From NCBI GenBank assembly GCA_003169895.1, contig PNAE01000006.1:1-64000 (forward strand): a stretch of DNA of 64,000 bases. The letters run 5' to 3'. Below are positions 17,314-26,444 of this stretch, one piece after another. The position numbers and the translations under genes were made by a program. Source of the stretch: Gemmatimonadota bacterium. Its GTDB lineage: Bacteria; Gemmatimonadota; Gemmatimonadetes; Gemmatimonadales; GWC2-71-9. Numbering within the stretch: position 1 is the stretch's first letter; every line of letters begins with the position of its first letter. The notes beneath the pieces were generated by a model. The model saw nothing but the letters and a program-made list of their open reading frames with translations, was not told where the DNA came from and ran no database searches.

Positions 17314-18561
17314 CTGGCGTTCCGGTTGAGCAACGTCAGCGAAGGCGTCATCCAGGCCCTCGGCGCCATGCGTGGCAGCAAGCTGCGGTCGGCGCTGACC
17401 GTGCTGGGTGTCGTCATTGGCGTCACGACGGTCATGGTGATGGCGTCGCTGGTCGAGGGTATCCGCGGCCAGATTTTCGCGTCGCTGGAAAACTCGTCGC
17501 CGGAGACGTTCTACGTCATCCGCTTCTTTTCCTCGGTGCCGCTGAATCCGCAGAATCTCCCGGCGGAGGTGCGGGTCCGCCCGATTGTGCGCGAACTGGA
17601 CGCCGAGGCGCTGCGGCGCGTGCCGCTCATCCGGCATGCCGGCCTCTGGGTGCAGGTGCAGCAGCGGATGGAGTACCAGGGCGAGCATTCCCAGCAGCTC
17701 AACGTGTGGGGCGCGGACAACGCGTACCTCGACGTCCAGGGCGGCACCCTCCTGCAGGGCCGCTGGTTCTCCACCGCGGAACTGTCCGGCGGAGCTTCGG
17801 TGCTGGTGATCGAGCAGGATGTGGCGCAACGCTTGCTTGGCCGGCTCGATCCGCTGGGACGGGTGGTACGAATTGGCGGGCGACCGTTCACGATCATCGG
17901 CATCTTCGCCCACCCGGACAACATTTTCCAGCCGCCGGGAGCCCAGGACGGCGGCGTCATTCCCTTCCGGACGGCGCAGCAGAATTTCCATTACGATGAA
18001 ACGAATGCGCTGTTCATCGTGGTACTGGCCGAGCGAGGGGTCAACATCGACGTCGCCAAGGACGCCGCGATCGGTGCGCTCCGCCGATCGCGCGGCCTGC
18101 GGCCGGGCACGGCGAACACCTTCGATCTGTTGACCCAGGATCAGATTCTCGCGATCATCGACAAACTGACATCAGCGTTCTTCCTGGTGATGATGGCGCT
18201 GTCCAGCGTGGCGCTGCTCGTTGGTGGCATCGGCGTGATGGCGATCATGATGGTGTCGGTCACGGATCGCACCCGCGAGATCGGCATCCGCAAGGCACTC
18301 GGTGCGACGCACGCCGAGATCCTGTTCCAGTTCCTGGTGGAAGCCGCCACGCTGACGGCCGTCGGCGGCCTGCTCGGCATCGGCGTCGGCCTGCTGGGTG
18401 GCGAGCTGCTCAAGTCTGTTCTCGGCATCAAGAGCGGTCCGCCGCTCTGGAGCGCGTTGGTCGCGTCGGCCGCCAGCATCGCAATCGGGCTCGTCTTCGG
18501 CGTCGTGCCGGCGAACCGCGCGGCCCGCATGGATCCCGTGGAGGCGTTGAGATACGAGTAG
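17314..18561 (+). CDS. MacB/FtsX-type permease B2
   Basis: 415 residues if read from CTG 17314, which has AGGAG 6 bases upstream; the TTG at 17326 is too far from that site. N-terminal helix LTVLGVVIGVTTVMVMASLVEGI, periplasmic core (TFYVIRFFSSVPLNPQNLPAEV), FtsX helices ([40 protein letters not shown]), and the ending VEALRYE identical to that of B1. It is the last permease of the operon and runs straight into a heptamer repeat element. Confidence 0.88.
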   Translation: MAFRLSNVSEGVIQALGAMRGSKLRSALTVLGVVIGVTTVMVMASLVEGIRGQIFASLENSSPETFYVIRFFSSVPLNPQNLPAEVRVRPIVRELDAEALRRVPLIRHAGLWVQVQQRMEYQGEHSQQLNVWGADNAYLDVQGGTLLQGRWFSTAELSGGASVLVIEQDVAQRLLGRLDPLGRVVRIGGRPFTIIGIFAHPDNIFQPPGAQDGGVIPFRTAQQNFHYDETNALFIVVLAERGVNIDVAKDAAIGALRRSRGLRPGTANTFDLLTQDQILAIIDKLTSAFFLVMMALSSVALLVGGIGVMAIMMVSVTDRTREIGIRKALGATHAEILFQFLVEAATLTAVGGLLGIGVGLLGGELLKSVLGIKSGPPLWSALVASAASIAIGLVFGVVPANRAARMDPVEALRYE

Positions 18562-18636
18562 GTGAGAGGTGAAAGGTGAGAGGGAGCGGCTTGCCGTGGC
18601 GAGCGCCCCTCTCACGTCTGACCTCTCACCTCTTAC
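18562..18636. repeat. Heptamer inverted-arm repeat, locus C
   Basis: Starts on the base after the TAG of permease B2: GTGAGAG, GTGAAAG, GTGAGAG units, a GC-rich centre, then CTCACGTCTGACCTCTCACC and a terminal TCTTAC. The arms are complementary. It separates the export operon from the deacetylase gene, whose ATG lies eight bases later, so it also occupies that gene's leader. Confidence 0.75.
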
Positions 18637-18644
18637 TTTCCAGC

Positions 18645-19361
18645 ATGACCGTTGATCTTCTGGCAATCATGGCTCACCCCGACGACGCCGAGCTGCTGTG
18701 CGGTGGCACGTTGGCACGAGCGGCGGATCAGGGCCATCGCACCGGCATCCTCGACCTGACGCGCGGGGAGATGGGATCGCGCGGAACTCCGGAGCTGCGA
18801 GCGGAGGAGGCGGCCGCCGCAGCACGGATTCTCGGCGTCGCCGAGCGCGCCAACGCCGGCCTGGCCGATGGCCATCTTGCCAACACCGACGCGACCCGCC
18901 GAACCGTGGCGGACCAGATCCGCCGATTTCGCCCGCATGTCGTGCTGCTGCCGTACATGACGTCACGCCATCCCGATCATCGCGTCGCGTCAGAACTGAT
19001 CCGCGACGCATGCTTCCTCTCGGGCTTGAAGAATTATCCGGCTGACGGCGACCCATTCCGCCCCACCAAACTCTGCTACACATTGAGCTTCCGTGAAGAC
19101 ACGATCAAGCCAACGTTCGTGGTCGATATCGCGGCCCAGTTCGAGCGGAAGGTCGCGGCGATCGCATGCTTCGCGTCGCAGTTCGACGGCGTCCGGCAGG
19201 CGGGGGAGGCCTACCCCACCGGCCAGACGTTCGCGGACCTGATCGCGAGCCAGAATTCCCATTATGGCTCGCTGATCCGCGCTCGCTACGGCGAGCCGTT
19301 CTGGACATCGGAGACGATGGCGGTGGACGACATCGTGGCGCTGGGGGTGCATAGCTTGTAA
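18645..19361 (+). CDS. PIG-L family deacetylase, BshB1-like
   Basis: 238 residues. The zinc-binding motif AIMAHPDDAELLCGGTLA at the N-terminus and SRHPDHRVAS in the middle are those of the PIG-L/LmbE de-N-acetylases; overall length and the motif LTRGEMGSRGTPELRAEEAAAAARILG match the BshB1 group, which deacetylates GlcNAc-malate in bacillithiol synthesis. Family membership is strong; the exact substrate is not, because no bshA or bshC gene is in the window. The neighbouring cysteine desulfurase and tRNA thiolase fit a thiol/sulfur theme. The start ATG 18645 follows a heptamer repeat and lacks an obvious ribosome site. Confidence 0.78.
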   Translation: MTVDLLAIMAHPDDAELLCGGTLARAADQGHRTGILDLTRGEMGSRGTPELRAEEAAAAARILGVAERANAGLADGHLANTDATRRTVADQIRRFRPHVVLLPYMTSRHPDHRVASELIRDACFLSGLKNYPADGDPFRPTKLCYTLSFREDTIKPTFVVDIAAQFERKVAAIACFASQFDGVRQAGEAYPTGQTFADLIASQNSHYGSLIRARYGEPFWTSETMAVDDIVALGVHSL

Positions 19362-19392
19362 GCGTTGTCATCCCCCCAGCTAGATTTCACCG

Positions 19393-20562
19393 ATGGACCC
19401 CGTCTACCTCGACCACGCCGCCAGCACCCCGGTGCGCCCCGAAGTGGTGGAGGCGATGCTCCCCTTCTTGCACGTGACGTGGGGAAATCCTTCGTCGTCG
19501 CACCGGTTCGGCCGCGCGGCGCGCGCCGGGTTCGAGCAGGGAAAACGGCAGGTCGCAACGGCGCTCGGCGCCGAGCCGAACCAGGTCATCTTCACGTCAG
19601 GCGGCACTGAAGCCGACAACCTCGCGCTGCTCGGCGCGGCACTCGCCGCGCGGAGCCACGGTCGGCGGATGCATGTGGTGACCACCGCGATCGAGCACAA
19701 GGCGGTGCTCGCTGCCGCCGACGCGGTCGTGACCCTGGGCGGTGAGGCGACGATTCTCGGCGTCGACTCCAACGGCACCGTCCGGCTTGACGAACTCGAT
19801 GTCGTTCTCCAGCGCGAGCCGACCCTGGTTTCCGTGATGTGGGTCAACAATGAAGTCGGCGTGGTCCAGCCGATGGCGACGATCGGCGCGCAGTGCGAGG
19901 CCGCGGGTGTGCCACTGCACAGCGACGCGGTGCAGGCGTTCGGCAAGCTGCCCATCGACTTCGCAGCGAGCGGCTGCCGGTTGCTGTCCATCAGTGGCCA
20001 CAAGATCGGCGCACCGAAGGGCATCGGTGCGCTGATCGTGCGAGACCGCAAGGTCGTGGACGCGATCATCCACGGCGGCGGACAGCAGTATGGCATTCGG
20101 CCCGGCACCGAAAACGTCGCCGGAGCAGTCGCGCTGGGATGCGCAGCCGTGTTGGCCCAGCGTGAACTCGAGGGTCATGTCACCCGCCTCCGCGCGCTGC
20201 GCGACGACCTCCTCGCTCGCCTCAGGGCCGGGGTGTGCGACATCGTCGTGCACGCCGAGGCGGGCGCTCACGCGCCGCACATCCTGTCCGTGTCGATCCC
20301 GGGTGCCGAGTCCGAGGCATTGCTGATGCACCTCGACCTCGCCGGGATCGCCTGTTCCGGTGGCTCGGCCTGCTCGACCGGCGCGATCGAGCCGTCGCAC
20401 GTCCTCGTGGCGATGGGCGTGGAGCGATCGCTGGCGCTCGGCACGGTTCGTTTTTCGCTCGGCCACGAGACCACCACCGCTGACATCGAGCAGGTCGCAG
20501 AGGCGTTGCCCGGGATCGTCGCACGCGTCCGCCAACTCACCGCGAGCCTCAACGGTGTCTAG
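19393..20562 (+). CDS. Cysteine desulfurase (NifS/IscS family)
   Basis: 389 residues. The opening [22 protein letters not shown] is typical of the family. The PLP lysine is in [18 protein letters not shown], the cofactor-contacting His in TSGGTEADN and AIEHKAVL regions is in place, and the catalytic loop Cys is in [15 protein letters not shown]. The enzyme removes sulfur from L-cysteine as a persulfide. Its 3' end overlaps the mnmA start by 8 bases, so the sulfur is likely delivered mainly to tRNA 2-thiouridine synthesis, and probably to Fe-S assembly as well, because no other desulfurase is visible here. Confidence 0.92.
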   Translation: MDPVYLDHAASTPVRPEVVEAMLPFLHVTWGNPSSSHRFGRAARAGFEQGKRQVATALGAEPNQVIFTSGGTEADNLALLGAALAARSHGRRMHVVTTAIEHKAVLAAADAVVTLGGEATILGVDSNGTVRLDELDVVLQREPTLVSVMWVNNEVGVVQPMATIGAQCEAAGVPLHSDAVQAFGKLPIDFAASGCRLLSISGHKIGAPKGIGALIVRDRKVVDAIIHGGGQQYGIRPGTENVAGAVALGCAAVLAQRELEGHVTRLRALRDDLLARLRAGVCDIVVHAEAGAHAPHILSVSIPGAESEALLMHLDLAGIACSGGSACSTGAIEPSHVLVAMGVERSLALGTVRFSLGHETTTADIEQVAEALPGIVARVRQLTASLNGV

Positions 20563-21622
20563 GCGCCGGAAGGTCCTGGTGGCGATGAGCGGCGGGGTGG
20601 ACTCGTCGCTGGCCGCCGCATTGCTCGTCGAGCAAGGCTGCGACGTGATCGGCGCCACGATGAAGCTGTTCTGCTACGGTGACGACGTGCCGGACCGTCC
20701 CTGCTGCTCGCTGGATTCCATCGCCGACGCGCGCGCGGTGGCACATCGGCTTGGCGTGCCGCACTATGTCGTCAACCTCGAGGACCGGTTTTCCCGGAAC
20801 GTCATCGCCAACTTCGTCGACGAGTACTCCCGCGGACGCACACCGATCCCATGCGTCCGGTGCAATTCGTTCACGAAGTTCCGCGACCTGCTTGCCCACG
20901 CCGATGCGCTCGATTGCGACACGATCGCTACCGGGCACTACGCCGTCGCACGCGACGGCAAGCTGTTCCGTGGCCGCGACCCTCACAAGGACCAGAGCTA
21001 TTTCCTCTGGGGGATCGACGCCGCGGTCGTGCGCCGGATGGTGACGCCCGTCGGCGAACTCACCAAGGAACAGACGCGCGCACGCGCGCGTGCTCTGGAG
21101 CTGGAAACCGCCGACAAGCCGGAAAGCGTCGAGATCTGCTTCGTGCCGGACGATGATTACGTTGGCGTACTGGAGCAGCACCTGCCGGCCGACGCGCCGG
21201 CGCTGCGTCGCGGCGCCTTCGTGACTACCTCGGGCGAGGTCCTGGGCCAGCATGCCGGCTTTGCGCGCTTCACCGTGGGCCAGCGGAAGGGCCTGCCCGG
21301 CGGTCGTGCGCTGCCACTCTACGTTGTCGGCATCCGGCCGGAGACCCGCGAAGTGGTCGTCGGCGACGCGGATGATTTGCTCGGCCACTCGGTAACGCTC
21401 GAAGAATGCAACTGGCTCGGTCGCCCGGTCGCCGCCGGAGATCGCTGCCAGGTACAACTGCGGTATCGAGCGGCGGCGGTGCCGGGCGTGGTCCGCTCGA
21501 CCGATGGCGTGTGCTGTACGCTTGACCTTGAGATTCCGGTGCGCGCCATCGCCCCCGGACAGTCCGGCGTGCTGTACTCGTTCGACGAGCAGGTGCTGGG
21601 CGGGGGCGTGATCGCGTCGTGA
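20555..21622 (+). CDS. mnmA: tRNA 2-thiouridine synthase MnmA
   Basis: 355 residues from GTG 20555, which overlaps the desulfurase stop and gives [18 protein letters not shown]; the much longer upstream frame is a shadow. The PP-loop SGGVDSS binds ATP. The two conserved catalytic cysteines are visible: the nucleophile in [12 protein letters not shown] and the second in [11 protein letters not shown]. The central GHYAVAR and KDQSYFLW motifs and a C-terminal beta-barrel tRNA-binding domain complete the family pattern. It thiolates U34 of Lys, Glu and Gln tRNAs using sulfur from the upstream desulfurase. Confidence 0.93.
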   Translation: MSRRRKVLVAMSGGVDSSLAAALLVEQGCDVIGATMKLFCYGDDVPDRPCCSLDSIADARAVAHRLGVPHYVVNLEDRFSRNVIANFVDEYSRGRTPIPCVRCNSFTKFRDLLAHADALDCDTIATGHYAVARDGKLFRGRDPHKDQSYFLWGIDAAVVRRMVTPVGELTKEQTRARARALELETADKPESVEICFVPDDDYVGVLEQHLPADAPALRRGAFVTTSGEVLGQHAGFARFTVGQRKGLPGGRALPLYVVGIRPETREVVVGDADDLLGHSVTLEECNWLGRPVAAGDRCQVQLRYRAAAVPGVVRSTDGVCCTLDLEIPVRAIAPGQSGVLYSFDEQVLGGGVIAS

Positions 21623-21660
21623 TGCAGGGCGTTGGTGCGAGGCGTTGATGCTGGGCGGTG

Positions 21661-21805
21661 CGCGCCGGTCAGGAACACCCTTTCAGAGGCCGCCTCGTTT
21701 CGCGAACGCGCCGCTTCGATGGACGCCCGCGCCGCTGACAGCGGTGCGGCGGCGGCGCGCGCCAGCGAAGCGCAGCGGCCGGGAAGGGTGTTCCTGACCG
21801 GCGCG
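21661..21805. repeat. 22-bp perfect inverted repeat with a 101-base GC-rich loop
   Basis: The 22 bases at 21661-21682 (starting CGCGCCGGTCAGGAACAC) are found exactly inverted at 21784-21805. The loop is very GC-rich and itself contains complementary stretches around GCCGCTGACAGCGGTGCGGC. It lies between the convergent mnmA and dnaJ genes, so a two-way transcription terminator is possible, but there is no T-run and the loop is long for that. A small non-autonomous mobile element is the alternative. Confidence 0.7.
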
Positions 21806-21842
21806 CGACAGCCCAGGCATGGTGTTCGCGAGACGACCGTCG

Positions 21843-22943
21843 CTAACTCGACGCGTCCATCTTCCCCGCGAATTCCTTCAGTGCGGCCTCCTGCTCTGGC
21901 GTCAGCTTTTCCGGCAGCTTGACCTGCACCGAGACGATCTGATCGCCCTTCTGGCCGTGCTTCTCCAATCCCTGCCCCTTGAGCTTGAATTTTCGCCCCG
22001 GTTGCGTCCCGACCGGAATCCGCAGCTTGACCTTGGCACCGCTCACCGTCCGCACCTGAATCACCGCACCCATCAGGGCCTGGGTCAATGTCACGGGTAC
22101 CTCGCACAGGATGTCGAGGCCGTCACGAGAGAAGAATCGGTCCGGCTCGATCTGGAAAGTGATCAGGACGTCGCTCGCTGGACCGCCGGCGCGGGTCCGC
22201 GGCCCCTGCCCCTTCAGGCGTACCCTGGTGCCGGTGTCGGTAGCGGGCGGCACGGTCACCAGCAGTTGCCGCTGCGTCCGTTGCTCACCGCTGCCGTTGC
22301 ACGTGTGACACCGCTGTGATGGCACCTGGCCACGGCCGCGACAGACCGGACACGGGCGATTGACGGCGAAGCCACCCTGTCCGAACGAAATGGTGCCCGA
22401 TCCCTTGCACTCCGGGCACGTCGTCACCGTCGCACCCGGCTCGGCCCCGGTGCCGCCACACGTGGCGCAGACGTCGTTCATCGCCAGCACCAGCGGGACC
22501 TTCCCGCCGTTGGCGGCGGTCCTGAACGGCACGCTCACGGTGACTTCCACATGTTCCGGCGCGGGCGCCTCAGCTTCGGCGCGGCGTCCCCGACCGAAAA
22601 TCGAGGAGAAGATGTCGCCGAGCCCGAACGCCCCGATATCGCCAAACTCGAAGGCCTCTTCCGCCTGCGGACGCTGGGCGCCGCGTGGACCGGATGGGCC
22701 GCGATTCGCAAAGCCGCCAAACGCACCGAGCCGGCGCATCTGGTCGTACTTGGCCTTCTTCTCCGGATCGGAGAGCACGCTGTTCGCTTCCGAGATCTGC
22801 TTGAACTTCTCGCCCGCCTGAGGATTGGAGGGATTGGCATCAGGATGGTACTGCTTGGCAAGCTTGCGGTACGCCTTCTTGATGTCGGCTGGCGAAGCCG
22901 ACTCAGGTACGCCCAGCACCCCATAAAAATCCTGGCTCGCCAC
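21843..22943 (-). CDS. dnaJ: Chaperone protein DnaJ
   Basis: 366 residues. J domain at the N-terminus with the HPD tripeptide in [13 protein letters not shown]; a Gly/Phe-rich linker containing [20 protein letters not shown]; four zinc-binding CxxCxGxG repeats ([32 protein letters not shown]); and the C-terminal substrate-binding domain ending in ALKEFAGKM. It stimulates DnaK ATPase and delivers unfolded clients. The start is GTG 22943, directly abutting the grpE stop (TGAGTG), so the two are co-translated. dnaK is not in the window. Confidence 0.95.
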   Translation of the reverse strand: MASQDFYGVLGVPESASPADIKKAYRKLAKQYHPDANPSNPQAGEKFKQISEANSVLSDPEKKAKYDQMRRLGAFGGFANRGPSGPRGAQRPQAEEAFEFGDIGAFGLGDIFSSIFGRGRRAEAEAPAPEHVEVTVSVPFRTAANGGKVPLVLAMNDVCATCGGTGAEPGATVTTCPECKGSGTISFGQGGFAVNRPCPVCRGRGQVPSQRCHTCNGSGEQRTQRQLLVTVPPATDTGTRVRLKGQGPRTRAGGPASDVLITFQIEPDRFFSRDGLDILCEVPVTLTQALMGAVIQVRTVSGAKVKLRIPVGTQPGRKFKLKGQGLEKHGQKGDQIVSVQVKLPEKLTPEQEAALKEFAGKMDASS

Positions 22944-23510
22944 TCAGGCGACCCCGTTCGCGGAATACACCTGCACGCGCGCGGGGCGGACGATCACTCC
23001 GTTGAACCGGTAGCCGGTCTGGAAGGTGGCCTTCACGGTATGGTCCTGCTCGGGCTCTTCGGGAGCCACTGCCGCCACGGCATCGTGCAATGCCGGATCG
23101 AACGGCGCGCCCACCGGGTCGATGCGCTCGAGACCCGCGGCCTCCAACTCCTTCCAGAGCTTCTTCTGGACCAGGTCGAAGGCACTCCGGAATGACTTGT
23201 GTGTGGTTGCCGCTGCGTCGCTGGCGGCGAGCCGGTCGATGTCGTCGAGCACATCCAGAAGACGCGTTACCAGCGCGGTGGCACCCCGGTCGAACGCCTC
23301 GGTCTTCTCGCGGATGGTGCGTTTGCGATAGTTGTCATACTCGGCGGCCAACCGCAGCAGGCGATCCTCTGCCTGAGCGACCGCCTGCGCAGCCTCGGCG
23401 GCCGTGGCGGTCTGGGTCAGGTCCCAGTCATCGGGGACCGGCCGGGGGTCGGCTGGCAAGTGTTCGGAGCCGGCCTCGGCGGTCGGGTCGCGGGGTTCGT
23501 TTTCGGACAT
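22944..23510 (-). CDS. grpE: Nucleotide exchange factor GrpE
   Basis: 188 residues from MSENEPRDPTAEAG (ATG 23510); an upstream in-frame start adds an implausible 18-residue tail. An acidic N-terminal region is followed by the long dimerising helix (QAEDRLLRLAAEYDNYRKRT), the four-helix region (LLDVLDDIDRLAAS), and the beta domain ending in GYRFNGVIVRPARVQVYS. It releases ADP from DnaK. Order grpE-dnaJ is standard. No CIRCE element or hrcA was seen upstream. Confidence 0.93.
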   Translation of the reverse strand: MSENEPRDPTAEAGSEHLPADPRPVPDDWDLTQTATAAEAAQAVAQAEDRLLRLAAEYDNYRKRTIREKTEAFDRGATALVTRLLDVLDDIDRLAASDAAATTHKSFRSAFDLVQKKLWKELEAAGLERIDPVGAPFDPALHDAVAAVAPEEPEQDHTVKATFQTGYRFNGVIVRPARVQVYSANGVA

Positions 23511-23602
23511 CGGGCAGTGCTCCAAATCAGGTGCCGTATGGCTACAGGACCTGAACGAACGCAACCGACGGGCCGGAATGCAATGCCAAAAAGACAGTCA
23601 TG

Positions 23603-23627
23603 AGGCCTGAGCCTTGAGCCTGGCGCC
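23603..23627. repeat. GC-rich heptamer repeat (second family), short copy
   Basis: Three 7-base units (GCCTGAG, CCTTGAG, CCTGGCG) stand in the gap between the glycosidase gene and grpE. The same unit type recurs at three other places in the window. Confidence 0.5.
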
Positions 23628-23676
23628 AAACCGAGAGCCCCGACCGGTGGGCATGGCGATCGAGCGTCACAGGGTG

Positions 23677-26418
23677 CTATGGACGATGCACCCCAAAGCT
23701 GACGGTAGCAGCCGTATATCCATCGGCGTTCGCGCCGCTGGATGGGAACGTGACCGTCACCCACCGTTGGGTGCTGTCGGCGGCACCCGTGGCGACTGCG
23801 GCCGAACCGCCCGCAGTGATGGTCGCCACGAGACGACTGGCGGCGGTGGAATCCGGCGCCCGGACGCGAAAGGTGTAGCTCACCCCAGCGAGCCCCTCGA
23901 GCGAAACCACATAGCGCGCGCTGCCGGACGCATCGGAGAGCCGCTCACTCAGCACGCGCGGTGCCCGCGACCGATTGCCGATCACGGCCGGCATGGCCGG
24001 GGGCACGATGCTCCAGCCACCGCGGAACGACACAGTCAGCTCGGTGGAATCACGCATCCGGGCTCGCACCGTGGCGTGCACATCGCCCGGGGTTGCATGC
24101 GACGTCACGCCGATGCCCGATACCTGCGCGCCGAGCGGCAGTGCGGGTGAAAAGGTCACGTCGAGCGGGACATACGGACCGCAGGCGCAGCGCACCGACG
24201 CGGTGATTGTCCCGGGCGTGCGTCGCAGCACGATCGACATGCGTCCCGAACCCACCGGCACATTGTCCACGGCCACCGAATCCCACTCGGGCGGCAGGTG
24301 CGGCGCGATCGTCACGCGCCCCGCCGGTGCGTCAACGTCAATGCCGAGCAGCCCTCGAATCAACGGGGTCAGGACCATCGACGTGGCGAAGAACTGCTGT
24401 GGTACCGCGGTATCGAGCGGCTTGTAGAGCCGGCCCGAGATCACTTCCGGGTTGCGACCCAGTGATTGGTCGAATCCGGTGCGCACGATGGCGTCCAGCG
24501 CGAACCATCCCGCGGCGGCGTTGTGGTAGTTGTACGCCGCGAGCGACACCCACCCGGTCACGAACGGCCACACGGCACCGTTGTTGTAGTGGAGTGGATC
24601 GAACAGGGGGCTGGCGGCACTCAACGGGCGCGCGCCCCAGTCGGTCATGATCTCCGACGACGCCAGCCGCGCCGACATGGCGGCGCCGTGCACCGGATCC
24701 AGCACGCCGAACGCCATGGCGGTGGCGGGCCACGCGGTGAGATTTTCGTTCACCGAGCCGTCCAGCAGGAGCGCGAAGGCGTATTGGCCGAGCGCCGGCA
24801 TCCAGAGCTTCGATTCCAGCGTCCGGAGCGCCCGGGCGCGGATTTCACGCGCACTGTCGGCCAGCGGCGACTGGCCCATCGCATCGGCCATCCGGGCGAA
24901 CCGATCGAGCGACGCCACCCACACTCCGCTCAAGTACACATCGGATAGAATGCCGATCTGCAGGTCACCTACCTCGAGCGCCCCGGCGCCAGCGGCGGGA
25001 TTATCCATCAACCCGTCGCCGTCGCGGTCAGTCGAACGCGACCATGCGTACGCGCGCTTGAGGTTGGGCCAGAGGCCCCGCACCAGCGCGGTGTCGCCAG
25101 TCTGCCGCCAGTACTCGCCAAACGCGAGGATCCAGAACGGCGTGGTGTCGCCGTGATAGTACGGATAGGGATAGCTGAACCAGTCGACGTGGCCGGCGCC
25201 TTGCGAAATCTCGTGCGTGATCTTGCCGTCGGCGCGTTGATACCGGGTGAAGAACTGCAGCGCACCCTCGCGCACCAGTGGCGCCTCGCCCGCGCCGGTC
25301 ATGGCGAATGAGTTGATCGATGCGTCGCCGCCGAAGAACCAGCCGAAGCCGGGCCGATCGCTGGCCGCACCCGAGAGCCCGTATCCGGCCACCAGGCCGC
25401 AGCCCAGGTCAGGATTGCAGACAAACGACTCATCCAGGTTGACCTTGGCGTACTCCACCGCGCGATTGAGCAGCGTGTCAGGCGAGTGCAGGGCAAACAT
25501 CGTCCGGCTCAGGGAATCCGCGTGTGCCACGCGCCGTCGCCACTCGCGCTCGGCGGCTCCGGGCGCGATCAGCGCCCGGTAGAGCGCCAGCGCCGAGTCG
25601 CGCGGCATCTGGCCGCCGGCCAGGACGATCGGGATGTAGGCCACGTGCAGGTTGATACTGTGTCCCGGTGGTTCACCCAGCCGCGGTGCGGTATAGCGCT
25701 CGGCTCCGGTTCCGATGCCGAGGACGAGTTGCGGTGGCGTTGCCGCGAGCATGTGCGCCGGCACGTCCGAAGCCTGCGTTACCGCGGGCGAGCCGAGAAA
25801 GGCGTTGACCGACTGCTTCCCTTCGGAAAAGAGAAACGCACGCGCGTTCTGTTCCCAGACCAGATATTGGCCGCCCAGCGCGGCGGGCCACGCGTAGTGG
25901 ATGTCGGGAACGAATTGCGCAATGATGTCGAGCGGACGAATGGCGTCCACTTCAAGCAGGATCACCACCGCCGGCATGTCGAGCGGTACGAAGACATGTT
26001 CGCGGACGGTGAATTGCTCGTGGGCGTACTCGATCGTGATCCCTTCGGGCTGCTCGACAATGGCCCGGGCCACGGTGCGTCCAGGGATCGGTTCCGGATA
26101 CTTGGGCACCCGGAACGACAGCTCGAAATCGTGCAGCCACTTGATGGGCCAGGACCAGAGTTCGAGCAGCCCGTCCTCGGTGCCCATTGCGATGGCACGC
26201 CGTCCGACGGCCGACACGAACATGCCGGGCCGCGCCGGGCCGCGCAGCGCGAGCGGTGAGGTACCCAGGGGAAAGAACGGAATCGTGACGGTGCCGCTAT
26301 CGAACAGTTGCTGCGTCACCGCCGGCGGCGCGCCCGGCGCGCGCGGAGGCGGGATCTGCGCGAGTGCCGGTCGCGCGAGCAGCGTGACACCGGCGAGCAG
26401 GGCGGGCAGGCGACGCAT
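23677..26418 (-). CDS. Secreted six-hairpin glycosidase (glycogen-debranching-like)
   Basis: 913 residues from ATG 26418, which opens with the signal peptide MRRLPALLAGVTLLARPALAQ; a 55-residue upstream extension is non-coding. The N-terminal third is a beta-sandwich; the middle, about residues 370-700, looks like an (alpha/alpha)6 toroid with motifs SDRPGFGWFFGGDASIN, THEISQGAGHVDWFSYPYPY, DTTPFWILAFGEYWRQTGD and DRDGDGLMDNP, a pattern seen in amylo-alpha-1,6-glucosidase and GH63/GH15-type enzymes. The C-terminus carries two beta domains. The substrate is unknown; an alpha-linked oligosaccharide is the best guess. The next gene upstream encodes a secreted esterase, so the two may act together on a decorated glycan. 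Confidence 0.7.
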   Translation of the reverse strand: MRRLPALLAGVTLLARPALAQIPPPRAPGAPPAVTQQLFDSGTVTIPFFPLGTSPLALRGPARPGMFVSAVGRRAIAMGTEDGLLELWSWPIKWLHDFELSFRVPKYPEPIPGRTVARAIVEQPEGITIEYAHEQFTVREHVFVPLDMPAVVILLEVDAIRPLDIIAQFVPDIHYAWPAALGGQYLVWEQNARAFLFSEGKQSVNAFLGSPAVTQASDVPAHMLAATPPQLVLGIGTGAERYTAPRLGEPPGHSINLHVAYIPIVLAGGQMPRDSALALYRALIAPGAAEREWRRRVAHADSLSRTMFALHSPDTLLNRAVEYAKVNLDESFVCNPDLGCGLVAGYGLSGAASDRPGFGWFFGGDASINSFAMTGAGEAPLVREGALQFFTRYQRADGKITHEISQGAGHVDWFSYPYPYYHGDTTPFWILAFGEYWRQTGDTALVRGLWPNLKRAYAWSRSTDRDGDGLMDNPAAGAGALEVGDLQIGILSDVYLSGVWVASLDRFARMADAMGQSPLADSAREIRARALRTLESKLWMPALGQYAFALLLDGSVNENLTAWPATAMAFGVLDPVHGAAMSARLASSEIMTDWGARPLSAASPLFDPLHYNNGAVWPFVTGWVSLAAYNYHNAAAGWFALDAIVRTGFDQSLGRNPEVISGRLYKPLDTAVPQQFFATSMVLTPLIRGLLGIDVDAPAGRVTIAPHLPPEWDSVAVDNVPVGSGRMSIVLRRTPGTITASVRCACGPYVPLDVTFSPALPLGAQVSGIGVTSHATPGDVHATVRARMRDSTELTVSFRGGWSIVPPAMPAVIGNRSRAPRVLSERLSDASGSARYVVSLEGLAGVSYTFRVRAPDSTAASRLVATITAGGSAAVATGAADSTQRWVTVTFPSSGANADGYTAATVSFGVHRP

Positions 26419-26444
26419 GGGGTGTCCCTTGAAGGGGGTGATCC

